From: Jaltomata sinuosa
Lineage: Eukaryota; Streptophyta; Magnoliopsida; Solanales; Solanaceae
NCBI GenBank assembly: GCA_003996215.1
Contig: QJPP01005213.1
Coordinates: forward strand, 1-64,000
Reading direction: 5' to 3'
Length of the DNA stretch: 64,000 nucleotides
Shown: positions 46,629 to 58,758 of the stretch, in pieces
Numbering within the stretch: the stretch's first letter is position 1
Layout of the letters: every line of letters starts with the position of its first letter
The notes under the pieces: model-generated
Seen by the model: the letters and a program-made list of their open reading frames with translations, nothing else
Told to the model about the DNA's origin: nothing
Databases searched by the model: none
Program-made: the position numbers and the translations under genes

Positions 46629-46641
46629 TGGTATCCGAGCC
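46629..46641 (+). other. B2 primer binding site (tRNA-iMet)
   Basis: TGGTATCCGAGCC, one change from TGGTATCAGAGCC, lies four bases after the LTR end. Confidence 0.87.
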
Positions 46642-46846
46642 TCTAGGTTAGTTGATCTCGTCGTACCAATGGGTCTAGTAGAGTCTTCGGAACGGTGCGG
46701 AGATGTCCGTACTTTTTTTTGAGAAGCTATGGGACTTTAGGAAAAACTATCTCTTCCTTCTTTTCTTCGTGCTATAATTTGATTCCAATTGGTATCTGGT
46801 GATAAAAATTGGTATATAACCTCATTCACTCTTCTATCCGCATAGG

Positions 46847-48230
46847 GTTACTACAAGGAACAACGGAGCAAGGCTAGCAGTCCTAGTAACGGGCTTGATA
46901 GTTCGAGGCAGAGGTAGGGGAAGGGGCAGGGGATGAGCTGGAGCTACATCCGGCAGGGGTGGAGCTCGAGTTGTTGCTGATGAACGTGAGGTAACCCATC
47001 CCCCACCTCAGGAGTATGTTGCTGAGGACGTAGAAGAAGTGGTTGTAGAGGATGAAGGGGCTCAAGCGGAGGCAGCATAGGTTGGGGGTGCAGGCCTTCC
47101 TACTATGACACTGGAAGCTTTTAAGCAGGCGTGGGATATTCTGAGTTGGTTGGTTGGTGCTAGAGCCATACCCACAGCTTATGCAAATCAGTCCTTGGAT
47201 ACTCAGCCAGTGGTCACTACAGTGCCTACGATGGACGCAGCTTCGGGCATGAATGATTTCTTCAAGCCAATGCTAGGCCCAGTTATGACTGGAAATGAGC
47301 ATGAGATGCTGACTAAGTTTCTTAAGCTGAAACCTCTGACGTTTCAGGGTAAAGACAGGGAGGATGCCTATGAGTTCATCCTGGATTGTTATGAGCGGTT
47401 GCACAAGTTGGGTATTGTACGTCAGCATGGGGTTTAGTTTGTCATTTTCTAGCTGCAGGGTGATGCCAAGCAGTGGTGGAAGTCTCATGTTGAGTGTCGG
47501 TATTCTGTTCTACCTCCGTTGACTTGGGAGCAGTTCTATGCCTTGTTCTTGGAGAAGTATGTCCCCCATAATTTGAGGGACCGGAAGAAAGATGAGTCTT
47601 GAACTTGAAGCAGTGAAGCATGTCAGTCTCGGCTTATGAGGCTAAGTTCCATGGTTTGCTCGTTTTGCTACACAGATGTTGGGGTCCGAGGTTGAACGGG
47701 TCCGGTTGTTTATCAAGGGTCTGAATAGTAAACTGCAGGTACTGTCAGTGGATATGACTTCTTCAGGAAAGGGCTTTAATGATGTGGTGGACTATGTGAA
47801 GCAGTTAGAGGGAATCAGGCAAGTGGGGCAGGCTAAGGTTTTAGCCAAGAGGCCCCGGAATGAGGGAAACTATGGTGGTTCATATTCCAGGGGCCAGAAT
47901 CAGCAGGCTTACTCGGCCCATCCTATTCAGTCAGCTCTACCATCTACTACAGGTGGTCGTCAGGGAGCTCAATTTTCAGCTCCTAGAGGCCAGAGCGCAT
48001 CATATACATCTGTTAGTAGACCTACACTTGACCGTGGTTGCTTCTATTATGGTGATCTGGGCCACTTCAAGAAGGAGTGTCCACATAGGCAGACATGTAA
48101 TCAGGGTCAGCAGCAGCTTAGGGCAGTGGTCTCGGTAAGCAGAGGCGGTAATGCTAGAGGTCGTACACAGGGTGGGCAAGGTAATTTTTGGGTAGGATAG
48201 GGAGATAGGGGGAACGGTGGCACAGGCAGG
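46847..48230 (+). pseudogene. B2 gag
   Basis: It begins near TRNNGARLA with an Arg/Gly tract (RGRGRGRG, stop) and an acidic stretch. The capsid region then reads LTKFLKLKPLTFQGKDREDA, YEFILDCYERLHKLGI, a stop, GDAKQWWKSHVE, and FYALFLEKYVPHNLRDRKKDE. After a frame change it continues SEVERVRLFIKGLNSKLQVL and SYSRGQNQQAYS. The zinc knuckle reads CFYYGDLGHFKKEC, with the second Cys changed to Tyr. At least three stops and one frameshift break it. Confidence 0.87.
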
Positions 48231-48843
48231 GGTGCGGCGCAGCCGGCCCAAGAAATTGCCCGGATTGATGATCGGGCTCATTGCTATGCTTTTCCAGGGA
48301 GGACCGAGGTGGAAGCCTCAAATACAGTGATCATAGGTACCATTCTTGTCTACGATAAAATGGCTTCGGTATTATTTGACCTAGGTTCTTCATATTCTTA
48401 TGTGTCTGTGAGTTTTTCTTTGGGGCTGGATTTGATTTGTGATACCCTTGATTCTCCTATCCATGTTTCTACCCCGGTTGGAGAGTTTGTGATTATGACT
48501 CATTTATATCGTGACTTTTCTATTGTGTTTATGAGGTTGCATACTTGGGTAGACTTGGTAATCCTTGATATGGCTGATTTTGATATTATATTGGGTATGA
48601 CCTGGCTATCTCCTTATTATGCTGTGTTGAATTGTAACACCAAGACTGTGGCTTTAGAGATTCCGGGAAAGAATAGACTAGAGTGGGAGGGTATGTACAG
48701 GCCTAAGCCAGTTAAGATAATATCGTTTGTTCAGGCTAGGAAGCTAGTGGGGAGGGGGTGTATAGCCTTTTTGGCTCATCTCGGGGATGATAGTATGGAG
48801 TCCCCGCCTTTGAATCAGTTCCAGTGGTTTCTGATTTTTAGAG
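48230..48843 (+). pseudogene. B2 retropepsin and linker
   Basis: IGTILVYDKMASVLF is followed by DLGSSYSYVSVSF, where the Pro of the usual DPGS is Leu. ADFDIILGMTWLSPYYAVLN is the second strand, then RARK-type sequence (VQARKLVGRGCIAFLAHL). It shifts out of frame at EF(R)GVSS near 48840, where RT starts in another frame. Confidence 0.85.
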
Positions 48844-50200
48844 GTGTTTCCAGCGAACTTGCCTGGTATTCCTCCGGACAGGGATATAGATTTTTGTATT
48901 GATTTGGAGCCAGGCACTCATACCATTTCCATTCCTCTGTATCGTATGGCTTTGGTAGAGTTAAGGGAAATTAAGACTCAGTTGCAGGAACTCCTAGATA
49001 AGGGATTTATATATCCTAGTGCTTTGCCTTGGAGTGATCCAGTTTTATTTGTAAGGAAGAAGGATGGTAGTATGCGGATGTGCATAGATTATAGGCAGTT
49101 GAACAAGGTGACCATCCAGAATAAGTACCCTCTACCCCGTATAAATGATTTGTTTGACCAGCTTCAGGGTGCATCGGTATTTTTAAAAATTGACTTAAGG
49201 TCAGGGTACCATCAGTTAAATATTAGGCCTGAGGACATTCTGAAAATTACTTTTCGGACTCGGTATGGACATTATGATTTTCTAGTAATGGCGTTTGGTT
49301 TGACCAATGCGTCGGCAACATTCATGAGTTTGATGAATGGGGTGTTTAAGTCCTACTTGGATTCCTTTGTTATCGTGTTCATCGATTATATTTTGATCTA
49401 CTTTAAGAGTAGGGAGGAGTATGCTAATCATCTTCGTATTGTGCTGGATATCTTGAGATACCAAAAGCTTTATGCAAAATTCACTAAGTGTGAGTTTTGG
49501 TTGACTTTTATTCCATTCTTGGGGCATGTAGTGTTAGAAAGGGGGGTGATGGTGGATCCCCAGAAAATTGAGGCAGTCAAGAGTTGGGTTCAGCCTAGTT
49601 CTGTGACAGAGGTGAGGAGTTTTGTTGGGCTCGCGGGGTACTACCGGAGGTTTGTTAAGAATTTTTCTTCTATTGCTACGCACCTGACAAGGTTGACACA
49701 GAAGGATGTACCATTCGTGTGGTCCGACAAGTGTGAGGAGAGCTTCAAAAAGCTCAAGACACTTTTGACCACAACTCCTATTTTGTCCTTGTCGGTTGAA
49801 GGTAAAGACTTTGTTATTTACTGTGATGCTTCACATTATGGTTTGGGTGCTGTGTTGATGAAGGATAGGAATGTAATAGCCTATGCATCCAGGCAATTGA
49901 AGGTGCATGAGAGGAATTACCCGACTCACGAGTTAGAGTTGGCAGCAGTGGTTTTTGCATTGAAAATTTGGAGACACTACCTTTATGGTGTCAAGTGTGA
50001 GGTATTCACAGATCATCGTAGTCTGCAACACGTATTCACCTAGAAGGATTTGAATTTAAGGCAGAGAAGGTGGATGGAGCTATTGAAGGATTATGATATG
50101 ACCATTCAGTACCATCCGGGTAAGGCTAATGTGGTGGCAGACGCATTAAGCCAGAAAATTGTTACCATGGGTAGCTTGGCTTGTTTGGGGGTGTCCAAAT
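48844..50200 (+). pseudogene. B2 reverse transcriptase-RNase H (RT active site mutated)
   Basis: One long frame of 399 codons: MFPANLPGIPPDRDID, ALPWSDPVLFVRKKDGSMRM, CIDYRQLNKVTIQNKYPLPR, FLKIDLRSGYHQL, FGLTNASATFMSLM, then FVIVFIDYILIYFKS, where the second Asp of the catalytic FIDD is Tyr (near 49385). VRSFVGLAGYYRRFVKNF, IYCDASHYGLGAVLM, HERNYPTHELELAAVVFALK and EVFTDHRSLQHVFT cover connection and RNase H. A TAG follows (Gln in B1), then YHPGKANVVADALSQK. RT activity would be abolished by the Tyr even though the frame is open. Confidence 0.92.
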
Positions 50201-50241
50201 GACCACTAGCTAAGAAAATTTGGGCTTTAGAGGCCAAGTTC

Positions 50242-51355
50242 ATGCACTTGGGTGTTTCAGATCAAGGTGGGTTGTTGGCCAACATTGAGGTCAGGGCCAC
50301 TTTCATAGAGGAAATAAAGGTGAAACAGTTTCAGGATCCGAAACTGAGTAAGCTTCGAGGTAAGGGAATATTCTGGGAATCCAGAGACGTTATGTTAGAC
50401 TCTGGTGGAGTGTTAAATTTCAGGGGGAGGATTTGTGTTCCTCGGGTTGATGATATAATTCAAAAAAAATTGGCAAAAGCTCATGGTTCGCGGTATTCAA
50501 TTCATCTGAGTGTGACTAAAATATACATGAACTTGAGGCAGCGTTACTGGTGGCCTGAGATGAAAGGGAAGATAGTTGATTTTGTGTCCAAGTGTCAGAA
50601 CTGCCAGCAGGTAAAGTACAAACATAAGAGACATGCAGGACTACTTCAGAGAATGCCAATTCCAGAGTGGAAGTGGGAAAGAATATCCATGGATTTTGTG
50701 GTGGGTCTTCCCAAGACATTGGGGAAGTACGACTCAATTTGGGTCATTGTTGACATGCTGACCAAGTCCGCTAATTTAAATCCGGTCAGGGTAGATTTGA
50801 ATTCGCAACAATTGGCTAAGATCTAGATGAAGGAGATTGTGAGACTGCATGGGGGTACCACTGTCCATCATTGTGAGACTGCATGGGGGTACCACTGTCC
50901 ATTATTTAAGACAGAGGTACGCAGTTTACTTCTAAGTTTTGGGGTAAGTTACATGAAGAGTTGGTACTCAACTCACTTTTAGCACATCTTTCCATCCTCA
51001 GACTGATGGTCAGCCGGAGAGGACGATCAAGGTATTGGAGGACATGCGGAGAGCATGTGTGATAGACTTCGAGGGTCATTAGGACCAGTTTCTACCGTTG
51101 TGCGAATTCTCATACAATAATAGCTACCACTCCAGTATTGACATGGCACCATTCGAGGCATTGTATGGGAGGAGCTGCAGATCACCGGTTGGGTGGTTTG
51201 AGGAAGGCGATGTAAAGCCTTTGGGCGTAGACCTAGCGAAGGAAGAACAGGAAAAGGTAAGGGACATTCAGACCAAGTTGATGGATGCTCAAAGCAGGCA
51301 GAAGGAGTATCTAGATCGCAAGGTCCGGGACATGGACTTACAAGCTTGTGAATAG
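50242..51355 (+). pseudogene. B2 integrase
   Basis: The zinc-binding domain (IHLSVTKIYMNLRQRYWW; His of HPG changed to L-S; FVSKCQNCQQVKY) and the start of the core (MDFVVGLPKTLGKYDSIWV) are in one frame to 50826 (TAG). A 34-bp tandem duplication at 50839-50906 disrupts the segment before the SDRGTQF position (now LRQRYAV-like out of frame). QTDGQPERTI with the Glu follows in another frame, then FSYNNSYHSSIDMAPFEALY. Multiple breaks make it inactive. Confidence 0.87.
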
Positions 51356-51799
51356 GTATTGTTGAAGGTGTCACCAATGAAAGGGGTTATGCAGTTTGGT
51401 AAGAAGGGCAAGCTTAGCCCTTGGTTCATCGGTCCATTTGGAGTTCTTGAAATTGTAGAGCCAGTGGCTTACAAGTTAGCACTGCCACCTAGTTTGTCGA
51501 GCGTCCATCCGATATTCCATGTATCCATGCTTAAGTGATACCATGGGGATGGGAATTACATCATCAAGTGGGATGAGGTACTTTTTGATAAGGATCTTCA
51601 TTACGAAGAGGAACTGGTTTTGATTCTTGCTCGGGATGTTCGGAGGTTGAGGACAAAGGTGATTGACATTGTAAGGGTTTAGTGGAAGCATCGTCCGGTT
51701 GAGGAAGTGACTTGGAAAATCGAGAAGGACATGCGGGACAAGTACCTTCAAATATTTGAGGATTCAGGTACTACACTTCCCTCCTTTAATTTTCTATAA
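51356..51799 (+). pseudogene. B2 GPF module and chromodomain-like tail
   Basis: KGKLSPWFIGPFGVLEI, VHPIFHVSMLK (stop), YHGDGNYIIKWDEVLF, ILARDVRRLRTKVIDIVRV (stop), WKHRPVEEVTWKIEKDMRD. Same domain order as A1. Two stops where A1 and B1 have sense codons. Confidence 0.85.
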
Positions 51800-51848
51800 T
51801 TTTAGGTTTGATCATTCGGGGACGAACAATGGGTAAATTGGTATTTGT

Positions 51849-54800
51849 TGTAACGACCGGGTCCATGGTTATGGGTAGTCCAATCATGCCAAGTTTTAGA
51901 GTTAGAAAACTTTGGGTTTGGGAGTTTGAAATTTTGGGCTAGGCTAGCCTCGGTCGGTTTTGGAGAGAGGTGGAGTCTAGGGAAATCCGGGTAAGGATTG
52001 GTCTATGTGTTTTGTGTTAAGCTAGTTTTTTGTGTAGCCAAGACATAAGGGAGTCCGGGGGACTTTTCGGAATCAAATTTGGATGAGTACAACTCCCGTA
52101 ATCGTGTTTGATGTGAAGGGGTTGTTTCTAGTCGTCGGGGAAAGCAAGTGTGTTGTAAAATGGACAAAACTGGGAGATTTATGGACATTCTATCAGTGAT
52201 GAGCGCAACCATCTGCGGTAGTGGCCTCTGCTATTGCGGTGGAAAATATCGCTATAGCGGTGGTCAAGGCGGTCAACGCCGCTTAAGACCGTTATAGAGG
52301 TAGTTGTCCGCTATAGCGGAGTGGGGACTTCTATAGCGGGCTGACGGGATTTTAGTGCAGAAACATTCCCAAAAACATTCAGTTTTTACAATTTCATTTT
52401 GGGAGAAGGGCTAGGCGATTCCAGGCAATTTTCCTCCTTTTTTCCTTCGAATTTCTTCCCTAAGGTAAGGTTTCTACTCCCCAATCTTTGTACTACGTTT
52501 CCTATGCGGTAGAATTGCTATGAGGGAACTTGGGGAAAGGTTGGGATAACCTAGGAATGGTAGAATCCGGGGAAGGAAGGAGATTCCAAGCATGAATGTT
52601 CTTGGGCATTGTTAAAAGTATGTTATTATGATCATAGGTTGTTAAATTCTCTATTTTTATTCGTAAAAATGATAGAAGTAGGTGAATTAATGGTGGAAAA
52701 GCTCGGGAAAAGGGTGGGATGATCATGGATGACCTGGGGTTTAGGGATTCAGTGTAATCTGGGTATTGTGCAGGCCTTGTGTGTTAATTGTATGTACTTG
52801 TATGTTATTTTAGACAAAGAACGAGAAAGGAATCCGGAACACGGGAAAGCTCGGGTTGAATAGAGCTTGGATCATTTCCAGGTAGGTGATGGCTTATGAT
52901 TTCTGTGAATGTTGTATTTTCTTGTACTCATATCTAAGTGCTTGTATGAATTACATTGCTTAGGGGTGTTGTGTAGAATGTCTAAGGTTCTTGCTTTACA
53001 GTCTGTGATTGAAGGGTGTTGCTTGTTGGTTTACAAGTTGTTTGATCATCTATTTGACAGTGAGTTGTTGACATTCGATTCACTCGGGTACCATACCTGG
53101 TACGGGTATAACAAATGGTTGGCATGGGTACCACGCTTGGTATGGGTATACTAACGGTTGGCTCGGGTACCACACCTGGTACGGGTTTACTTTTGTTGCG
53201 TCATTGCATTTTTATCATTGTGTTGCGTTGATTTCTATTTGTTCCGTGAGTGGACTGGGCTGATTATTGAAATGTGTTATTGGTTTGGTGGTCCTTGAGT
53301 GGCCGAGAACTTCTGTATAACTGTTGTGTTGGTCTTGGTTTAGGCCGGGTTATTAATTGACATTTTGTGTTTTCTAGAGGGGATCCCAGGGTGGGTCCGG
53401 GCTAGACGGGAAGGTATAGTTATTGGTATATGGTTTTGGCTTAGAGTATAGGTGGTGGAGGCTAGTCTTCCGCTTATTCAAGATATAAAGGAGTCCGGGG
53501 TACTTTTCGAAATCGAATTTGGGTAAGTAGAACTCCCAGAATCGCGTTTGACGTGAAGGGGTTATTTCGAGTCATCGGGGAAAGCAAGTGTGTTGTAAAA
53601 TGGCCAAAACTGGGAAATTTCTAGACATTTTGTCCATGATGAGCGCAACCATCCGCGGTAGTGGCCTCCGCTATAGCAGTGGAAAATACCATTATAGCGG
53701 TGGTCAAGGCGGTCAACACTGCTTAAGACCGCTATAGCGGAAGTCGTCCGCTAAAGCGGGACCGCTATAGCAGAGCGGGGACCGCTATAGAGGGCCGATG
53801 GGATTTTAATGCAGAAACATTCCCCAAAATATTCAGTTTTTACAACTTCGTTTTGGGAGAAGGGCTAGGCGATTCCATGCGATTTTCCTCCTTTTTCCTT
53901 GAAATTTCTTCCCTAAGGTAAGGTTTCTACTCCCCAATCTTTGTACTATGTTTCCTATGTGGTAGAATATCTAGGAGGGAACTTGGGGAAATGTTGGAAT
54001 AACCTAGGAATGGTAGAATCCGGGGAAGGAAGGGGATTCCAAGCATGAATGTTCTTGGGCTTTGTTAAAAGTATGTTATTATGATCATAGGTTGTTAAAT
54101 TCTCTATTTTTATCTGTAAAAATAATAGAAGTAGGTGAATTAACAGTGGAAAAGCTTGGGAAAAGGGTGGGATGATCATGGGTGGCCTGGGGTTTAGGGA
54201 TTCGGTGTAATTCAGGTATTGTGCAGGCTTTGTGTGTTAATTGTAAGTACTTGTGTGTTATTTTAGACCAAGAACGAGAAAGGAATCCGGAACACGGGAA
54301 AGCTCGGGTTGAATAGAGCTTGGATCATTTCGAGGTAGGTGATGGCTTATGATTTCTGTGAATGTTGTATATTCTTGTACTCATATCTAAGTGCTTGTCT
54401 GAATTACATTGCTTAAGGAGTTGTGTAGAATGTCTAAGGTTCTTGTTTTACAGTCTGTGATTGAAGGGTGTTACTTGTTGGTTTACAAGTTGGTTTGATC
54501 ATCTATTTGACTGTGAGTTGTTGACATTCGGTTGGCTCGGGTACCACACCTGGTACGGGTATAACAAATGGTTGGCACGGGTACCACGCTTGGTATGGGT
54601 ATACTAACAGTTGGCTCGGGTACCACGCCTAGTACGGGTTTACTTTTGTTGCATCATTGCCTTTTTAATCGTGTGTTGCATTGATTGCTATTGGTTCCAT
54701 GAGTGGACTGGGCTGATTATTGAAATGTGTTATTGGTTTGGTGGTCCTTGAGTGGTCGGGATGATCTGTTTAACTGTTGTGTTGGTCTTTGTTTAGGCCA

Positions 54801-55490
54801 GGTTGTTAATTGTAATTTTGTGTTGTCTAGAGGGGATCCTAGGGTGGGTCTGGGCTAGACGGAAAGGTATAGTATTGGCATATGGTTGTGGCTTAGAGTA
54901 TAAGTGGTGGATTTCATGCAGGAACAAGCTAAGTAGAGACTTGTAGTCTAGGTGTGTTTGTTGATATTGTTGCATGTCTTCCATACCTTTTACTTGATAT
55001 TTTAGTACTGTTTATACACTATTTATCTGAAAACTGGCTAATAATCCTACCAGTACACAGTGGTGGTGTACTGATACTGCACTTGCTTTTCTTTGGAAAG
55101 TACAGGAAATCTTCCAGCGGCTGAGACGCGACCTCATCTATAGTACCAACGATTTTTGACTTCAAAGGTGAGCTGCTTGATCAAGCTACCTTGGATTTAT
55201 CTCTACAGTTTCAGCCCACTTGTTTCGGGTTAAACTACTTCCGTATTTAAGTTTTAGGGTTGCATCCCCGCATTCTAGATATTGGTAGTAATGTTGGTAC
55301 TGCGACTTTCAGTTTTTAGGGGGAGATTTTCCGAAGGATGATATTAATGCTATAGTTCTTTGCTTATTTAACTGCTAGTTACTTTTGTTTGTTGGATTTA
55401 GGTTGTTAGTCTAGGCAAAGGGTTAAACTCTATTAGTTCGCTCATCCGGGGTTTAGGTGGGTGTCGCTAACGACGGTCTGGGTCGTGACA
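51849..55490 (+). repeat. B2 3' LTR with internal 1,440-bp tandem duplication
   Basis: TGTAACGACC .. GGTCGTGACA. It is 3,642 bp against 2,202 bp for the 5' LTR; the difference equals the duplication period. Consequently the palindrome cluster (52205-52345 and 53645-53795), donor-ended leader and minisatellite all appear twice. Confidence 0.93.
52021..54911 (+). repeat. Tandem duplication inside the B2 3' LTR
   Basis: Unit 1 starts GCTAGTTTTTTGTGTAGCC (52021); unit 2 starts GCTAGTCTTCCGCTTATTC (53461). Unit 1 stops at GGTGGTGGAG and unit 2 continues past GGTGGTGGATTTCATGC into the LTR end. Units are similar but differ at many sites. Confidence 0.93.
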
Positions 55491-58400
55491 CTAATCCACC
55501 AAGATAGGAGAACCCTTACCACCCGAACCAACAGGCAATGCGGAAAAGAAGATAAACCATTAAGTAAGTACCTTAAATATGGGAGAATTTCTTTTACAGA
55601 AAATGTTTGGAAAATCTTTATACAACAGCTTTCGAAAATTACACAACCTTTAAAACTTGCGGAAATTTATTAACAATATAAACACCCTCCCCAGAACCTA
55701 GTCTAAGCCGGTACAAGAGCTTCTACAAGAAGAGCTTACAACATAAAATTGACACAACTCCCACCATGGAAGGAAGTAGGAGCTGCTGGAAGATCACCGC
55801 AATCCTGAACCTGTGAAACATCACCAACCCTACAACCAGACTATACCCAAAATGATATAGCAAGAGTAGAGTCGGTACAACCACACATACTGGTAGGCAT
55901 CATCGGTCGATCCGAATTCACACGTACCATCATATAGGAATATAGGGAAAAACATGAAATAAACATTATAGCTCCCTCCTTCACCTTTAACCTTGACCCT
56001 GACATCTAGGACTTCCCAAGTCCCACTCGTAACTAGACTTCTCAAGGTCGCCTTGTCACCTAGACTTCCCAAGTCACCTTGACATGTACACTTCCTAAGT
56101 CACCTTTAACCTTACCAATAACAATGTCCATACCTGGACTACCCTTCCCTTACCCAAGTCAACCCCTTGACTAGATGTTCAGACTTAACCCGGCTAACTG
56201 CTCAACCAAACCACTAATACCCGTAGTATTACTTACCAGTGTCTGGCCCTTTCCGGACATCATGGACAACTTTCCATCCTGGTTATAACAACCAACCACT
56301 ACAACCCCAGACATTCTGTCGTACTCCCAATTGACCAATCACATGAAAATTATCTAGCAACTATTGACACATGCAATGACAACAATAGGGTTATATCTAA
56401 ATCCCTTTCGAATCCCTAAACCCGAACCCTCCAAGGATCCTCTAACCACACCTAAGTATTCAATAGGCTACTCGGTCTACCCCAAGACCCATCCTTACCT
56501 CATTAAACATAAATAATCCTTGACCATCATTGGTACACATAATGACAATGAATTGTGAACTTATAACCTCTCTTATATAGTCCTGACCCACCCAGTTTCC
56601 CCCTAACACATCTAGGTGTTAACATGACAACCCGGTCTACACCAAGACCAACTAATAATTAACATCATAACCCGGTCTACACCAAGACCAACTAATAATT
56701 AACATCATAACCCGGTCTACACCAATACCAACTAATAACATGATATAACAACCCAGCCTACACCAAGACCAACTAATAACATGATATAACAACCCGGCTT
56801 ACACCAAGACCAACTAATAACATGATATAACAACCCGGCTTACACCAGGACCAAACTCGGAACATGTTATAACAACCCGGCTTACACTAAGACTAACTAA
56901 TAACATGATATAACAACTTGTCCTACACCAAGACCAACTAATAACATGATATAACAACCCGGACTACACCAAGTCCAACTAATAACATGATATAACAACC
57001 CGGACTACACCAAGACCAACTAATAACATGATATACCAACTCGGCCTACACAAGACCAAACTCAACAGACATATCAGGATTCCTGGTCACTCAAGGACCA
57101 CCATTGAACAACATAATTCAATAAAAACAGCCCTGTCCACTCACGTAACCAATAACAATCAATGCAATGCAACAATACCAATGCAATGATGCAGTAAAAT
57201 AAACCCATACCAGGCATGCTACCCGAGCCAACCAAATAGTAACCTGTACCAGGCGTGGTACTCCGGCCAACCAAATAGTAACCTGTACCAGGCGTGGTAC
57301 CCGAGCCAACCAAATAGTAACTTGTACCAGGCGTTGTACCCGAGCCAACCGAATGTCAACAATCCACTGTCAAATAGATGAACAAACAACTTGTAAACTA
57401 ACAAGCAAACACATCGTTCAACTTACAGACTGTAAAACAGGACCCTTAGACATCCTACACAACTTCCCTAAGCAATTTAGTTCATACAAACATTTAGATA
57501 TGAGTACAAAAATATACAACATTCACAGAAATCGTAAGCCATCACCTACCCCTTTCCTAGTAAAACAATGAACCATCAAATCCCGTCCGAAGACTATCCC
57601 CGATTCACCCTTTTTATTCTAGAACATGTAATGAGCGATTTCTCATTAATTAATCATATACGCAGCTACTCAATTTCCGTTTTCCTTACTTTAGAAAGAC
57701 CACCACTACGTCTCAAGCCATAAACATTCTTGAAACCCCACCTAAGAGTTTTCTATTCCCATTTTTTGTGGCTCCCAAGCACCTCCCCGATTCTCCGAAC
57801 CTTCTCAGCATACTAGTCCCTTAACCTATCATTTTATCATACCAATATGAATATTGTAACCACATAACACAATCACAAGACCAGCCATTTACTCCTTACA
57901 TCCCAAATCAACATAACCAAACCCGAATCCGCCAGACTCCATGCCCGGAGGCCTAAAACATGGATTCTCTCTTCCCACTATACAACAAGTACAGAAAGTA
58001 AACAGGTCTAACTACTCATGAAAACCTACCCTACCTGGATGCCAAGCAGCTGCAACCATGCATTTTTGGCTTCGTGGAGGCATTCCTGGTGGTTCTGCAG
58101 GCCCAAATTTGTGTTTTTGCGTCCTTTTTACTGGAATTCCTCCTCCCCATGGCTCCCAAGCCTTGGAGCAGCCTAGAAGGGTTTTTGGAATAGCTTTCAT
58201 CTATTTTTGGGGCTGAAGAGAAGAGAATGAAATTAAAACCCATTTTTTGGGTTTTCTAGTCCAGTCGCTCTGCTATAGCGGTCCCTTCTCCGCTATAGCG
58301 GACGACTTCCGCTATAGTGGTCATAAACGGTATTGACCGCCTTGACCACCGCTATGGCGGTATTTTCCACCACTATAGCGGTTGTCGCTACGGTGGACCG

Positions 58401-58758
58401 TTGCGCTCATCACAGATAGATTGTCCGGAAATCTCCCAAATTTGGCCATTTTACAACACACTTGCTTCCCCTGATGACCCGAAATAACTCTTTCATATCA
58501 AACTCGATTTTGGCAGCTCTTCGTATCCGAATTCGATTTTGAAAATTCCCCCGGACTTCTCTATGACTTAGCTACATAGAAAGCTAGCTCAAATCGAGAC
58601 ATCAAACCCAATCCTTATCCGGATTTCCCTGGACTATACCTCACTCCAATTTCTGTCGAGGCTAGCCTAGCCCAAAATTTTCAACTCTCAACTCTGAAGT
58701 ATTCTAACTCGAACTTGGCGCGAAATGTTTACCCGTAATGACAAAACCGATCATTACA
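55491..58758 (-). repeat. Element C 3' LTR (main part)
   Basis: In element orientation it starts TGTAATGATCGG at 58758 and ends TGTCACGACC at 44380, beyond the B2 insertion. It contains CCGCTATAGCGG palindromes (58265-58400), a leader ending CATCCAGGTAGGGTAGG near 58035, four 38-bp units (57206-57356) and the expanded 42-bp array (56630-57061). Confidence 0.87.
56630..57061 (-). repeat. ~42-bp LTR minisatellite, 11 units
   Basis: Units of the type AACCCGGCCTACACCAAGAC followed by CAACTAATAACATGATATAAC. The first three are shorter (~37 bp, AATTAACATCAT variant). B LTRs hold a single equivalent unit (GGTCTTGGTTTAGGCCGGGT, for example near 53330). Confidence 0.92.

Larger units (their letters stand above)
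44423..55490 (+). mobile_element. Ty3/gypsy chromovirus B2 (inserted in C LTR)
   Basis: TGTAACAACC .. GGTCGTGACA, flanked by CTAAT (44418-44422 and 55491-55495). The second C LTR (61192 onward) shows the uninterrupted site CTACTCTAATCCACC. All parts are present: 5' LTR 2,202 bp, primer site, gag, protease, RT-RNase H, integrase, chromodomain-like tail, 3' LTR 3,642 bp. It is less rearranged than B1 but has several stops and a lost RT catalytic residue. Confidence 0.93.

Noticed and set aside
56630..57061. A CRISPR-like array
   Set aside because: The whole 42-bp unit repeats with gradual variation. There are no unique spacers, and the context is a plant LTR.
57074..57404. Gly/Tyr/Trp repeat proteins from overlapping ORFs
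   Set aside because: They are translations of the 38-bp LTR minisatellite in three frames.
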